Part shown: positions 52,948 through 62,181 of the stretch, piece after piece
Position numbering within the stretch: position 1 is the first letter of the stretch
How the letters are laid out: each line of letters starts with the position of its first letter
Source of the DNA: Paraburkholderia sp. CNPSo 3272
Lineage (GTDB): Bacteria; Pseudomonadota; Gammaproteobacteria; Burkholderiales; Burkholderiaceae
DNA length: 64,000 bases
Reading direction: 5' to 3'
Assembly: GCF_024206495.1 (NCBI RefSeq)
Contig: NZ_JAMBPQ010000020.1
Coordinates: 1 to 64,000 of the forward strand
Notes under the pieces: generated by a model
Database searches by the model: none
Told to the model about the DNA's origin: nothing
The model's input: the letters and a program-made list of their open reading frames with translations, nothing else
Translations under genes and position numbers: made by a program

Positions 52948-53811
52948 TCACGTGCCTGGTTTGACGACCACCGTGCAGGTCGTGCCCGCGGCGAGGACCA
53001 TGTCGTCCGGCACCTTGTCGATGTGGATGCGCACCGGCACACGCTGCGCGAGGCGCACCCAGTTGAAGGTCGGGTTCACGTCGGCGAGCAGTTCGCGGCT
53101 TTGCGGATTGTCGCGGTCGTAAATGCCGCGCGAGATGCTCTCGACGTGGCCCTGGAGTGTGCCGCCGCTCATCAGCTTGATGTCGGCCTTGTTGCCCACC
53201 TTCACGTGCGGCAGCTTGGTTTCCTCGAAGTAGCCGTAGACCCAGAACGAATGGCTGTCCACCACGGCAAGCTTGGCCTGGCCCGAGATCGCGTAGTCGC
53301 CCTGGAACACCTGCAGGTTCGTGATGTAGCCGTCCACCGGCGAGACCACGCGCGTGCGTTCGAGGTTGAGCTTGGCTGCGTCGAGCGCGGCGATTGCCTG
53401 CTGGTACTGCGCCTGTGCCGAATTTGCCGTATGCGAGGCGTTTTCGCGGTTTTCGGCCGAGACCACTTCGCTGTCCATGTCGGCGCGGCGGCGCGCGTCG
53501 TCCTGGCGCATTGTCAGCTCGGCCTTGCGCGCGGCCACGGCGGCCTCGGCCTGCTCCACGGCGATCTGATAGTGCGACGGGTCGATCTGCATGAGCAGGT
53601 CGCCCTTGTGCACGAACTGGTTGTCCTTCACGGGCAGCTCGACCACGGCGCCCGAGACGTCGGGGGCGATGTTCACCACTTCGGCGCGCACGCGGCCGTC
53701 GCGGGTCCACGGCTCGTCCATGTAGTGAACCCACAGGACGCGCCCGACCAGAATGGCGACGACGAAGATGATGGCCGTCGCGATAAAGCCAATGAGGTTG
53801 CGGATTGTCAT
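52948..53811 (-). CDS. aaeA: HlyD/AaeA-type membrane fusion protein
   Basis: A 287-aa periplasmic adaptor anchored by one N-terminal helix (LIGFIATAIIFVVAILVGRV). The lipoyl/barrel parts read VVNIAPDVSGAVVELPVKDN and RVVSPVDGYITNLQVFQGDY, flanking an alpha-hairpin (about residues 75-145). It links the FUSC inner-membrane pump to an outer-membrane channel. It is the last gene of the operon NodT-AaeB-DUF1656-AaeA, 40 bp after DUF1656. Confidence 0.92.
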   Translation of the reverse strand: MTIRNLIGFIATAIIFVVAILVGRVLWVHYMDEPWTRDGRVRAEVVNIAPDVSGAVVELPVKDNQFVHKGDLLMQIDPSHYQIAVEQAEAAVAARKAELTMRQDDARRRADMDSEVVSAENRENASHTANSAQAQYQQAIAALDAAKLNLERTRVVSPVDGYITNLQVFQGDYAISGQAKLAVVDSHSFWVYGYFEETKLPHVKVGNKADIKLMSGGTLQGHVESISRGIYDRDNPQSRELLADVNPTFNWVRLAQRVPVRIHIDKVPDDMVLAAGTTCTVVVKPGT

Positions 53812-53851
53812 GATTCGGTTGATTCGTTCAGCGATGCATGCAGCGACGCAT

Positions 53852-54052
53852 TTAGTGATAGACCGCGAGACCGAGCAGGCAGCACACGACCACGAGCAGG
53901 CTCACGCGAAAGAGGGATGGGTGCCACACGACCCGGTAGAGGCCGGTTCGGGCCAGTACGGAATCGAGCACCCAGGTGATCGCCGCGCCCAGAATGAAGA
54001 GCAGCACGATCGCCGGGATATAGGCGTCGAGAAACGCGACGTCACGAGGCAT
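53852..54052 (-). CDS. aaeX: DUF1656 (AaeX-like) membrane protein
   Basis: A 66-aa protein with two membrane helices (about residues 11-30 and 48-65) and the intervening RTGLYRVVWHPSLFRVSLLV, the conserved DUF1656 signature. It accompanies AaeAB-type pumps; its role is not established. Its start overlaps the end of the FUSC pump gene by 11 bp. Confidence 0.9.
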   Translation of the reverse strand: MPRDVAFLDAYIPAIVLLFILGAAITWVLDSVLARTGLYRVVWHPSLFRVSLLVVVCCLLGLAVYH

Positions 54053-56288
54053 GGTTGGCTCCTTGGCTCACGCCCGGATTCGCGCTTTCGTTGCCCGGAT
54101 ACGCCGCGAGCGGCGATTGCGGGTCGATGAGCGCGGTGCGGATGAAATGCAGATGGCTCTGGATGCGCTGCAGCTGGTGGCGCTCTTCGCGCGGCGGCGC
54201 ATCGCCGTTCCCGGCTGCGCTCGTTGCAGCGGGCTGCCACATGCCTTGCAGTACGGCCTGGCTTGCGTCGATCGCGCGAGCCGTCGCCGCGAGCGCGTCG
54301 CGGTAACGCGCCTCGCCTGGGCGGTCGAAGAGCGCGCTCACGGCTTTGAGCGTCGCGTCGATCGCCATGCGCCACGCCGTTCCGCGCGCGTACTGCGGAT
54401 GCGCGGGCAGCGTGGCCAGCTCGTGGCGCAGATCGAGTGCGGCGTTGCCCACTTCGAGCGTCGAGAAGAGCCAGCGCATCGTGTCGCGGCGTTGCGCGTC
54501 GTCGTTGCCCGCGATCGCCGAGAGCTGAAACATCAGGTCGCGCGCGCCGCTCTCGAAGCGGTTGCGCAGTCCTTTCAGGCGCGAGCAGCAAGCGTGCACG
54601 GCGCCGCCGCGCAAGTCGGCCAGCAGTCGCCGGCGCAGCCACGGCGTGGAAGGCGGCAGGAGCACGGCGAACGCCAGCGCCGAGACCGCCATCGACGCGA
54701 CGAGCGCGAGCGCGTCGTTCATGTAGCTGCTCGGGTTGTACTGCACGACGTTGTCCGGCCCCGCGAGAAAGCACAGGAAGATGCAGTAGCCCACGCCGTA
54801 GCCCGCGTACTTCGGGCGCGTCGTGAGAAACACGCCGAACGCGAGCGCAGGGGCGAGCGCGACGCACAGCATGACGAAGCCATCGATATGCGGAAACACG
54901 CCGAACGTGAGAATCATGCCGACGACCGATGCGAGCACGGTGCCGAGCGCCATCTGCGTCGCCATGCGCGAGGGCTGCGGCGCGGATGAGGCGAGCGCGC
55001 AGGTCGCGGCGGCGTTGAGCACGAGGTTAGTGCCGCTCGGCCACGCGGTGGCGATCCAGAACGCGCCGAGCAGCGTCATCACGATGGCCGCGCGCAGACC
55101 CGCCACGCCCGCCGCGATCAGGTTGGTCTTCGGCACGTAGCGCGAAAGCCATTTCTCCCGCGAGTGCGTATCGACGGCGAGCGACGCGTAGGTGGCCGTG
55201 TACTCGGTCATCTCGTGCACGAAGCGGTAGAACAGTTCCGTGGCGGTGTCGAAGTCGAGCAGGCGTGCGTCGCCTTGCGCTTCGAGTTCGGCGCGCGTGG
55301 CGCGCACGCGCCGCGGCAGCGCCGAACGGTAGTCGTCGAGTTGCTTTGAGACGTGCGTCGCGTCGGCGGCCGTGAGCACCGGCTCGCCCGCTTTGGCGAA
55401 CAGCGGCGCGATCTCGCGGAAGTACGGTTCGAGCGCATCGACGGTTGCAGAGGAGCCGTCCGCGCGCAGACGGTTCATCAACTGATGCAGCGCATGAAAG
55501 CGCGTGGAGACCGTCATGAACTCGGTGTTCAGGCGCGCGAGGCGCCCCGAGCGCATGCGCGCGTCGGGCGACTCGAACACGGCCGTGCTGCGATTCGCTT
55601 CGAGGCCCACGACGTCGGCGACGAAGCGCGCATTGCTCGCTTCTATATGCGAACGATCGACGCGCCCGGCGAGCGCCGCCGAAACGTAGTCGACGAACGA
55701 CGAGAAACGGCGCCGCACGTTCGAGCGCAGCAGCTCGCCCGTAAACTGCGGAAACACCACGGCGCTGACGAAGCCCGAGCAAAGGATGCCGATCGAGATC
55801 TCGCCCACGCGCGTCATCGCCGACATGAACGCGCCGTCGGGATGCTGCGAGGCCGGAATGCCGATGAGCGCCGCGGTATAGCCCGCGAGCACGAAGCCGT
55901 ACGAACGGAAGTTGCGGTTGCGCGCGGCGCCCGCGGTGCACAGGCCGACCCACAGCGCCGTCGAGACGATGAAGAGTTCCGGCTGCTGCGCGAAGAGCCC
56001 GATCAGCGCGAGCATCACGACGAGGCCCACGAGCGTACCGCACAGCCGGTAGAAGCTCTTTGCGAACACGGGACCGCTTTGCGGCTGCATCACGATGAAC
56101 ACGGTCGTCATGGCCGTGCGCGGCTGCGGCAGATCGAGCTTCATGGCGATGCCGAGCGCGAGCAGCGCGGCCGCGATCGCCTTGAAGAGATAGATCCACA
56201 CGAGGCCGTCGGTACGCGCCCAGTCGGCGAGCGCGGCGTAGAGGCTTTGGCCGCCCGGCTGCGAAGGGGAGGAGGTGGACGCTTGCAT
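54042..56288 (-). CDS. aaeB: FUSC/AaeB-family inner-membrane efflux pump
   Basis: A 748-aa protein with two clusters of about 5-6 helices. The first opens WIYLFKAIAAALLALGIAMK with QPRTAMTTVFIVMQPQSGPV; the second lies about residues 385-530. Soluble regions follow each. This is the fusaric acid resistance/AaeB family, which exports aromatic carboxylic acids such as p-hydroxybenzoate. It lies 11 bp after the outer-membrane factor gene. Confidence 0.92.
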   Translation of the reverse strand: MQASTSSPSQPGGQSLYAALADWARTDGLVWIYLFKAIAAALLALGIAMKLDLPQPRTAMTTVFIVMQPQSGPVFAKSFYRLCGTLVGLVVMLALIGLFAQQPELFIVSTALWVGLCTAGAARNRNFRSYGFVLAGYTAALIGIPASQHPDGAFMSAMTRVGEISIGILCSGFVSAVVFPQFTGELLRSNVRRRFSSFVDYVSAALAGRVDRSHIEASNARFVADVVGLEANRSTAVFESPDARMRSGRLARLNTEFMTVSTRFHALHQLMNRLRADGSSATVDALEPYFREIAPLFAKAGEPVLTAADATHVSKQLDDYRSALPRRVRATRAELEAQGDARLLDFDTATELFYRFVHEMTEYTATYASLAVDTHSREKWLSRYVPKTNLIAAGVAGLRAAIVMTLLGAFWIATAWPSGTNLVLNAAATCALASSAPQPSRMATQMALGTVLASVVGMILTFGVFPHIDGFVMLCVALAPALAFGVFLTTRPKYAGYGVGYCIFLCFLAGPDNVVQYNPSSYMNDALALVASMAVSALAFAVLLPPSTPWLRRRLLADLRGGAVHACCSRLKGLRNRFESGARDLMFQLSAIAGNDDAQRRDTMRWLFSTLEVGNAALDLRHELATLPAHPQYARGTAWRMAIDATLKAVSALFDRPGEARYRDALAATARAIDASQAVLQGMWQPAATSAAGNGDAPPREERHQLQRIQSHLHFIRTALIDPQSPLAAYPGNESANPGVSQGANHAS

Positions 56289-56299
56289 CGTCGTCTGCC

Positions 56300-57928
56300 T
56301 CAGTGCACCGTGCCGGCTGCGCCGGCGTTGCCCGATGCGCTCGCATCGGCGGCGTCGGGGCCGGACGAAGCATGCGAGCCATGCGGCGCGAGCAGCGCCG
56401 CGGGCATGAGCGGCACGTCACGCGTCTTCTTGCCGTGCGCGGGGAGTTGCTCGGCTTCGGTCGGGCCCTTCGCGGCGGCATCGCTCGATGCGTCGATCAT
56501 GCCGCCACCCAGCGCCGCGACGAGCGTGGCGTGCGCGGCGAGCCGCTCGGCCTGGATGTGCGCGACGCCTTCCTGCGCGCGCAGCAACTGCGTTTGCGCA
56601 ATCAGCACGTTCACATAGTCGGTCAGGCCGCGGCGGAAGCCTTCCTGCGCGAGATCGTAATTGCGCTGCGCGGCCGCGACAGAGCGGTGCGCGTCGTCCT
56701 CCTGCGTCGCGAGCGAGCGCATGCGCACGACCTGATCGGCGATTTCCTTGAGCGCGGTGACGATCGTCTGGTTGTACTGATCGACGGCGATGTCGTACGC
56801 GGCGGACTGCGCGCCGAGCTGCGCGCGCAGGCGTCCGCCGTCGAAGATCGGCAGCGAGAACGCGGGGCCGCCCGCATAGCTGCCGCTCATCGACTTGAGG
56901 AACTGGAATAGCGGTCCGGCCGCCGCGTAGCCGCCCATCGAAACCAGCAGGTTTACGTTCGGATAGAAGTCGGCCTTCGCGACGTCGATGCCGCGCGCCT
57001 GCGCGGCGACGAGCCAGCGCGCCGCGACCACGTCGGGGCGATAGCCGATCAACTGGGCGGGCAGCGCGGAGGGCAGGCCCGCGGGCGCCGCGAGCGAGAG
57101 CGCAGGCCGCTCGATCGCTTCACCGGCGCCCGGGCCCTTGCCCGCGAGCGCCGCGAGCTGGTTCTTGCCGAGCGCAATGGATTCTTCGAGCGCGTCGATC
57201 TGGCGTTCGTATTCGGGCAGCGGCGTTTGCGCCTGGCTCACTTCGAGCTGCGTGCCGATGCCGCCGGCCAGGCGCTTTTGCGCGAGCGTGAGAATGCGCT
57301 GCTGCTGGGCCAGCGTTTGCTTCGCAATGTCGAGCAGCGCGTAGTTCATCGACATCTCGATGTAGGTGCGCGTGACGTTGACTTCGAGTTCGAGCTGCGC
57401 CGCGCGCGCGTCGGCGGCGGTGGCGTGCGCCACGTCCAGCGCGCGCTCGGCGTTGTTCCTGTCCTGGCCCCAGAGGTCGAGGTGATACGACAGGCCGAGG
57501 GTAGCCGTGTTGTTCCACGTGTTCGCACCCGCGAGCGGGCCCGGCCCGTAGTAGACGTTGTCGGACCATTGCTGGCGCTGGATGGACATGCTGCCGTTGA
57601 TTTGCGGCAGGAGCCCGGCTTGGGCCACGCCGACCATCGAGCGCGCTTCGCGCACACGCGCCTGGGCGGCGGCAAGCGAGGGGTTGCCGGCCACGGAGGC
57701 TTCGATCCAGGCGTTCAGCTGAGGGTCGTTATAGCCGCGCCACCAGTCGCTGGCGGGCCAGCCGGCGTCGGTATTGGCCGCGCGGATGGCCGAGCCGGCG
57801 TCGAGTTGCGCGGCTTCGGCCTGTTTGGCTTGCGGTGCGATGCCCCCGGTACTGGCGCAGCCCGCGATTATCAACGAGAACGTAAGAACCGTGAGTGCGG
57901 CTAGTCCGTTCGGTACCGGAGACTGCAC
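56300..57928 (-). CDS. NodT-family outer-membrane efflux lipoprotein
   Basis: A 542-aa TolC-like outer-membrane factor. GTG 57928 follows AAGGAGT. The lipobox is SLIIAGC (Cys near residue 24). Two OEP repeats follow, with WWRGYNDPQLNAWIEASVAG marking the start of the first and GLTDYVNVLIAQTQLLRAQE the second. An extended polar C-terminus of about 65 residues is unusual. It is the first gene of the efflux operon and supplies the exit duct. Confidence 0.91.
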   Translation of the reverse strand: MQSPVPNGLAALTVLTFSLIIAGCASTGGIAPQAKQAEAAQLDAGSAIRAANTDAGWPASDWWRGYNDPQLNAWIEASVAGNPSLAAAQARVREARSMVGVAQAGLLPQINGSMSIQRQQWSDNVYYGPGPLAGANTWNNTATLGLSYHLDLWGQDRNNAERALDVAHATAADARAAQLELEVNVTRTYIEMSMNYALLDIAKQTLAQQQRILTLAQKRLAGGIGTQLEVSQAQTPLPEYERQIDALEESIALGKNQLAALAGKGPGAGEAIERPALSLAAPAGLPSALPAQLIGYRPDVVAARWLVAAQARGIDVAKADFYPNVNLLVSMGGYAAAGPLFQFLKSMSGSYAGGPAFSLPIFDGGRLRAQLGAQSAAYDIAVDQYNQTIVTALKEIADQVVRMRSLATQEDDAHRSVAAAQRNYDLAQEGFRRGLTDYVNVLIAQTQLLRAQEGVAHIQAERLAAHATLVAALGGGMIDASSDAAAKGPTEAEQLPAHGKKTRDVPLMPAALLAPHGSHASSGPDAADASASGNAGAAGTVH

Positions 57929-57966
57929 GATTTACTCCTTATCTTGGCTATGAATCACTGTGTGTC

Positions 57967-58064
57967 ATTATATTTTTTGAGCGATTGCTGAATAACCGGT
58001 AAGGATGCAAGGCATTTTTACGAAACGTGAGACAATCTATCTTACGAATTATGAAACAATTCGT
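57967..58064. promoter_or_regulatory. divergent AaeR-type control region
   Basis: The efflux operon has a perfect minus-strand -10 TATAAT (plus 57972-57967) but only a weak -35, as expected for activator dependence. Upstream lie two TTACGAA copies 24 bp apart (58018-58024, 58042-58048) and a perfect dyad ACGAATT-N7-AATTCGT (58044-58050/58058-58064), about 60-105 bp from the start of transcription, matching LysR activation geometry. Confidence 0.6.
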
Positions 58065-58084
58065 GTGTCAGAAAGAGGATTGGT

Positions 58085-59023
58085 ATGGATACGCTTCAAA
58101 ACATGCGTGTATTCGTCCGGGTGGTGGAGGCGGGCAGCTTCACGGGCGCGGCGCAATACCTGAACACGACCACGGCTTACGCTTCGCGCGCGGTTTCCGA
58201 TCTGGAGGCGCACCTGCGCACGCGCCTGCTGAACCGCACGACGCGCCGCATTGCGCTCACCGAGGCGGGTGAGCGCTACCTGCAGCGCTGCGAGCAGATC
58301 CTCGCCTACGTCGATCAGGCCGAAGCGGAAGCCGGCGACGCGCATGCGCGCCCCTCCGGAAAGCTCAAGGTCCACGCGATGACGAGCTTCGGCCAGCACT
58401 ATGTGGTGCCGGCGGTGGGGCAGTATCAGCAGCGCTATCCGGACGTGCACGTGGAACTCACGCTCGCCCAGCGCATGCCGGATCTGCTCGACGAGGGCTA
58501 CGACGTGGCCCTCGTGGTCGCGACCGATCTGCCCGATTCCGGTTTTGTGTCGCAGCGGCTAACGAGCGCGTTCAGCATCGCGGTTGCCTCGCCGGCGTAT
58601 CTGGAAAAGCGCGGCGTGCCGCAAAAGCCCGCGGATCTCGCGAACCACACCTGCCTGCAGATGGTGACGCCCGTGTTCCCAACCTCGCAGTGGCAGTTCA
58701 CGGGCCCCGAAGGCGAGACCACGATCGACCTCGGGCCGACGACTTTCCAGGTGAACGTGGCGGAGGCGATGGCGGTGGCCGTGCGCGAGGGCATGGGCGT
58801 GGGCCTGCTGCCGATCTATTCGGCAATCAGCGGCCTGCGCAGCGGCGAGCTGCAATGGATCCTGCCGGAGTACAAGTCGCAGGAGATGAACGTCTTTGCG
58901 GTGTACCCGTCGCGCCAGTATCTCGACGCGAAGATCCGCACGTGGGTCGAGCTGCTGCGCGAGAGCATGCCTTCGACACTCGCTCGGGATCACAACGAGC
59001 TGCGCCGGTTCGCGCGCACCTGA
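58085..59023 (+). CDS. LysR-family regulator of the efflux operon (AaeR-like)
   Basis: A 312-aa regulator: HTH about residues 1-60 (MRVFVRVVEAGSFTGAAQYL, then TTAYASRAVSDLEAHLRTRL), effector domain about 90-290. Its position, divergent from the Aae-type operon with dyads between, suggests it activates the pump when an aromatic acid binds, as AaeR does in E. coli. ATG 58085 has AGAGGATT upstream. Confidence 0.9.
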   Translation: MDTLQNMRVFVRVVEAGSFTGAAQYLNTTTAYASRAVSDLEAHLRTRLLNRTTRRIALTEAGERYLQRCEQILAYVDQAEAEAGDAHARPSGKLKVHAMTSFGQHYVVPAVGQYQQRYPDVHVELTLAQRMPDLLDEGYDVALVVATDLPDSGFVSQRLTSAFSIAVASPAYLEKRGVPQKPADLANHTCLQMVTPVFPTSQWQFTGPEGETTIDLGPTTFQVNVAEAMAVAVREGMGVGLLPIYSAISGLRSGELQWILPEYKSQEMNVFAVYPSRQYLDAKIRTWVELLRESMPSTLARDHNELRRFART

Positions 59024-59167
59024 ACGCAATCAAGTGGCGCGCGGGCCGTGACAGCCTGTTACAGCTTGCGCAGATGGCAACACTTCCTTACGCCCGGCGG
59101 CGCGGTGGCTTGGTAAGGTAGCGGGACTGTTTCACGCAACCTCTTTCTGCCAACACCGGGAACTCGA

Positions 59168-59311
59168 ATGGATACGCATCTGATGATCGGCATCGCCGTG
59201 ATGATGGGCCTGATCGGCATCGCGGCATCGCGCGATCTGCTGCGCATGCGCCGCGCGCAGCTCCAACCCGCGACGCTGCGCGTGCGCCGCGACGACGTCC
59301 GCATGCACTGA
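59168..59311 (+). CDS. small membrane protein, 47 aa
   Basis: The product begins MDTHLMIGIAVMMGLIGIAA, one hydrophobic helix with many Met and Gly, followed by a strongly basic tail (RDLLRMRRAQ, RVRRDDVRMH), which would keep the C-terminus in the cytosol. GGGAA lies 5-9 bases before the ATG. No family is recognised. It stands alone between the LysR gene and a convergent metallophosphoesterase gene. Confidence 0.6.
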   Translation: MDTHLMIGIAVMMGLIGIAASRDLLRMRRAQLQPATLRVRRDDVRMH

Positions 59312-59333
59312 AGCCGCGGGCAGGTTTGCCTCG

Positions 59334-60143
59334 CTAGATTTCCACCACCTTGTCCCACGCAAAGGCCGGATTCTCCGGCCGTCCCGTGCGGCGGTCGCGA
59401 TAGCCGCGCGGATTGCACACCACGCGCGTGCCGTTGACCGTGTAGTCGAAGCACGTATGCGTGTGTCCATGTATCCATAGCGCGACCGGCGCATGCACGA
59501 GCGCGCCGAGATCGCTCACGAATCCCGCCGACACCAGATCTTCCGCGTAGCGCGGCGCGAGACTCCCTTTGTGCGGCGCGTGGTGCGTGACGACGATCGT
59601 CTCGCCCGTGAAGGGCTTCTCCAGTTCCGCTTCGAGCCATGCGCGCGAACGCGCGTGGAGCGCGAGCGAGTCGGCCGGCGTGAAGTCGCGGGCACCTGCT
59701 TGCGGGCTGTCCGGCCAGGACACCTGGATCAGTCCGCGAAAATCCAGCATCACGCGCATCGCTGCCGCTATGGCGGCTTCACGCGCGGCGTCGTCCGCGC
59801 CGAAGAGTGCGAAGTCGGCCCACAGCGTCGTGCCTAGCACGCGAAAGCGGCCCGCCGGATCGACGTAGACGCCGTCGTTGAGGAAATGCACGTTGTCGAG
59901 CGTGGATGCGGCGTCGCGCATCGCCGTTTCCAGCGCGCCGAGGTCGCCGTCGTAGTACTCGTGATTGCCGGGCACGTAGACCACCGGGACCTGCGGATCG
60001 AACGTTTCCGCCGCCCAGCGCAAGCCGAGCCCGTGATTGTGGATGTCGCCCGCGAGCACGACGAGATCGGCCTGCGCATGCGGGATCGTGTCGGGCTCGT
60101 CGTTTTCCAGATGCAGGTCGGACAGCACGCGGATCTTCAACAC
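59334..60143 (-). CDS. calcineurin-like metallophosphoesterase
   Basis: A 269-aa protein with the five metal-binding motifs: LSDLHLE (residues about 7-13), VLAGDIHNHG, VPGNHEYYDG, VVTHHAPH and IHGHTHTCFD. The family hydrolyses phosphomonoesters or cyclic nucleotides with two metal ions; the substrate is unknown. The start is GTG 60143, immediately followed by TTG, either of which could be used. It is 27 bp downstream of the FAD-linked dehydrogenase and probably in its operon. Confidence 0.88.
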   Translation of the reverse strand: MLKIRVLSDLHLENDEPDTIPHAQADLVVLAGDIHNHGLGLRWAAETFDPQVPVVYVPGNHEYYDGDLGALETAMRDAASTLDNVHFLNDGVYVDPAGRFRVLGTTLWADFALFGADDAAREAAIAAAMRVMLDFRGLIQVSWPDSPQAGARDFTPADSLALHARSRAWLEAELEKPFTGETIVVTHHAPHKGSLAPRYAEDLVSAGFVSDLGALVHAPVALWIHGHTHTCFDYTVNGTRVVCNPRGYRDRRTGRPENPAFAWDKVVEI

Positions 60144-60170
60144 GATGTCGGCTCCTTGCGTCCCGCGCGT

Positions 60171-61607
60171 TCAGCGCAGCACTTTCCCCGGATTCATCAG
60201 ATTCAGCGGATCGAGCGCGGTCTTGATCGCGCGCATCAGCGCGAGTTCGACCTCGCTCTTGTAGTGCATGTTCTCGTCGATCTTCAACTGCCCGAGGCCG
60301 TGTTCCGCACTGATCGTGCCGCGATGGCGATCCACGCTGTCGTAGACGATGCGGTTCAGCGTCTTCTCGTTTTCGGCGAGGAAGCGCTTCGCGTCGCCGC
60401 CTTCGGGCGCCTGCACGTTGTAGTGCAGATTGCCGTCGCCGAGATGGCCGAAGGTGACCATGCGCGCGCCGGGCACCGCGCGGGCGATCTCGGCGTCGGT
60501 TTCCTCGATGAAGTGGCCAATGCGTGAGATCGGCACGCCGATATCGTGCTTGATGTTCAACCCTTCCTGCGCCTGCGCGAGCGGAATGTGCTCGCGGATA
60601 TTCCAGAACGCCTGCGACTGCGCGAGGCTTTCCGCGACCACGGCGTCTTCCACTAGACCTTGTTCGAGCGCTTCTTCCATGAGCCGCTCGAAGAGGGCGC
60701 GCGCGTGTTCTTCGCTTTCGTTGTCCGACAGTTCGAGCAGCACGACCTGCGCGTGATGCTCCGCGAACGGATAGCGCAGTTGCGGGAAATGGCGGCCGAC
60801 GAGCGCCATGCAGAAGTCCGACATCAGCTCGAAGCCCGTGAGCAGCGGCCCGGCGTAGCGCTGCGCGAGCGCGAGGAAGTCGAGCGCCGCATGTGCCGAG
60901 CCGAGCGCGGCGAGCGCGGTGACGCGCGCGGCGGGCAGCGGATGCAGCTTCATGACCGCGGCGGTGATGATGCCGAGCGTGCCTTCCGCGCCAATGAAGA
61001 GGTCGCGCAGATCGTAGCCGGTGTTGTCCTTGCGCAGCCCGCGCAGACCGTCCCAGATCTCGCCTTGCGGCGTGACGACTTCGAGGCCGAGACACAGCTC
61101 GCGCGTGTTGCCATAGCGCAGCACGCCGGTGCCGCCCGCGTTGGTCGACAGATTGCCGCCGATCGTGCAGCTGCCTTCGGCCGCGAGCGAGAGCGGGAAG
61201 AGACGGCCCGCATCTTTTGCGCGCGCCTGCACTTCGGCGAGGATCACGCCTGCTTCGACGGTGATCGTGTTGTTGTGCGGATCGATTTCGCGCACGCGGT
61301 TCAGGCGGCGCAGGCTCAGCACGGCCTGCTTGCCGCTCGCGTCCGGCGTCGCGCCGCCCGCGAGGCCCGTGTTGCCGCCTTGCGGCACGAGCGCCACGCG
61401 ATGCTCCTGCGCGAGCTTCACGACCGCTGCGACTTCCTGTGCATTGGCCGGGCAGAGCACGGCGCAGGCCGTGCCCTGGTAGCGGCGGCGCCAGTCGGCG
61501 AGGTAGGGTGCGGTGTCGTGCGCGTCGGTCAGCACGTATTGCGCGCCGATGGCGGCGGCACAAGCGTCGAGAAAGGCTTGGCAGGCGGTCGGGGTGGAGT
61601 CGGTCAT
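60171..61607 (-). CDS. FAD-linked 2-hydroxyacid dehydrogenase (GlcD/D2HGDH type)
   Basis: A 478-aa flavoprotein. The PCMH FAD-binding half has VALVPQGGNTGLAGGATPD and AEGSCTIGGNLSTNAGG; the C-terminal FAD-oxidase half has FGHLGDGNLHYNVQAPE, with metal-binding His, and ends NRIVYDSVDRHRGTISAEHG and LDPLNLMNPGKVL. This matches D-2-hydroxyglutarate or D-lactate dehydrogenases feeding electrons to the respiratory chain. The exact acid is not resolvable here. Confidence 0.88.
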   Translation of the reverse strand: MTDSTPTACQAFLDACAAAIGAQYVLTDAHDTAPYLADWRRRYQGTACAVLCPANAQEVAAVVKLAQEHRVALVPQGGNTGLAGGATPDASGKQAVLSLRRLNRVREIDPHNNTITVEAGVILAEVQARAKDAGRLFPLSLAAEGSCTIGGNLSTNAGGTGVLRYGNTRELCLGLEVVTPQGEIWDGLRGLRKDNTGYDLRDLFIGAEGTLGIITAAVMKLHPLPAARVTALAALGSAHAALDFLALAQRYAGPLLTGFELMSDFCMALVGRHFPQLRYPFAEHHAQVVLLELSDNESEEHARALFERLMEEALEQGLVEDAVVAESLAQSQAFWNIREHIPLAQAQEGLNIKHDIGVPISRIGHFIEETDAEIARAVPGARMVTFGHLGDGNLHYNVQAPEGGDAKRFLAENEKTLNRIVYDSVDRHRGTISAEHGLGQLKIDENMHYKSEVELALMRAIKTALDPLNLMNPGKVLR

Positions 61608-61752
61608 GGTGTCTCGGAAATTCGCGCCTGGGCTGGGCCGGCTCGCGGCGCGATTGTCATGAAGTCGCGAGGCTCAAATAGGTAGTTTGACATGGCGATA
61701 GCCTTCACGCAGCGGTCGTGGACGAGGCGGTTGCGGCGTGGAAGGCCGTCGC

Positions 61753-62181
61753 TTAGGCCGACTCGCTTTTAGCGGGCTTTGCGGCGGACTTCGCGGCACG
61801 TTTTGCAGCGCGCTTGTACGGCGCGACATAGGCAAGCGCACACGCGAAGAAGCCAAGAGCCAGCGCGACTTCCATCCAGCCGAGCCGGTTGCCGGGCGCG
61901 GGATCGGTCATGCCGCGCACGATGCCTTCCGCGAAGTAGAGCAGCACGAGCATCGCCGCCCATTGCAGCGTGTAGAGCCTGCGTCGCAGCACGCCAGGCA
62001 GCGCGATGGCGAGCGGCACGGCCTTGAGCACGAGCGCGCTGCCGCCGGGGCGCAGCGGCGCGAGCCGCCATTCCCAGGCGATGCACAGCAGCGTGAGCGC
62101 GGCGAGCATCGCAAAAGCGCCGAGCGCGGCGCCCCGACGCTGGACGATGGGCGCGGTGACGCCGTCCACGCGGGCGTTCAC
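61753..62181 (-). CDS. DUF2069 membrane protein
   Basis: A 142-aa protein with about four membrane helices and a short, Lys/Ala-rich C-terminal tail (KRAAKRAAKSAAKPAKSESA). The family signature is LLCIAWEWRLAPLRPGGSAL and LYTLQWAAMLVLLYFAEGIVRG. Function is unknown. Its GTG/ATG start overlaps the wrbA stop by 4 bp, so translation is coupled; the DUF2069-wrbA-yihY neighbourhood is common in beta-proteobacteria. Confidence 0.86.
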   Translation of the reverse strand: MNARVDGVTAPIVQRRGAALGAFAMLAALTLLCIAWEWRLAPLRPGGSALVLKAVPLAIALPGVLRRRLYTLQWAAMLVLLYFAEGIVRGMTDPAPGNRLGWMEVALALGFFACALAYVAPYKRAAKRAAKSAAKPAKSESA

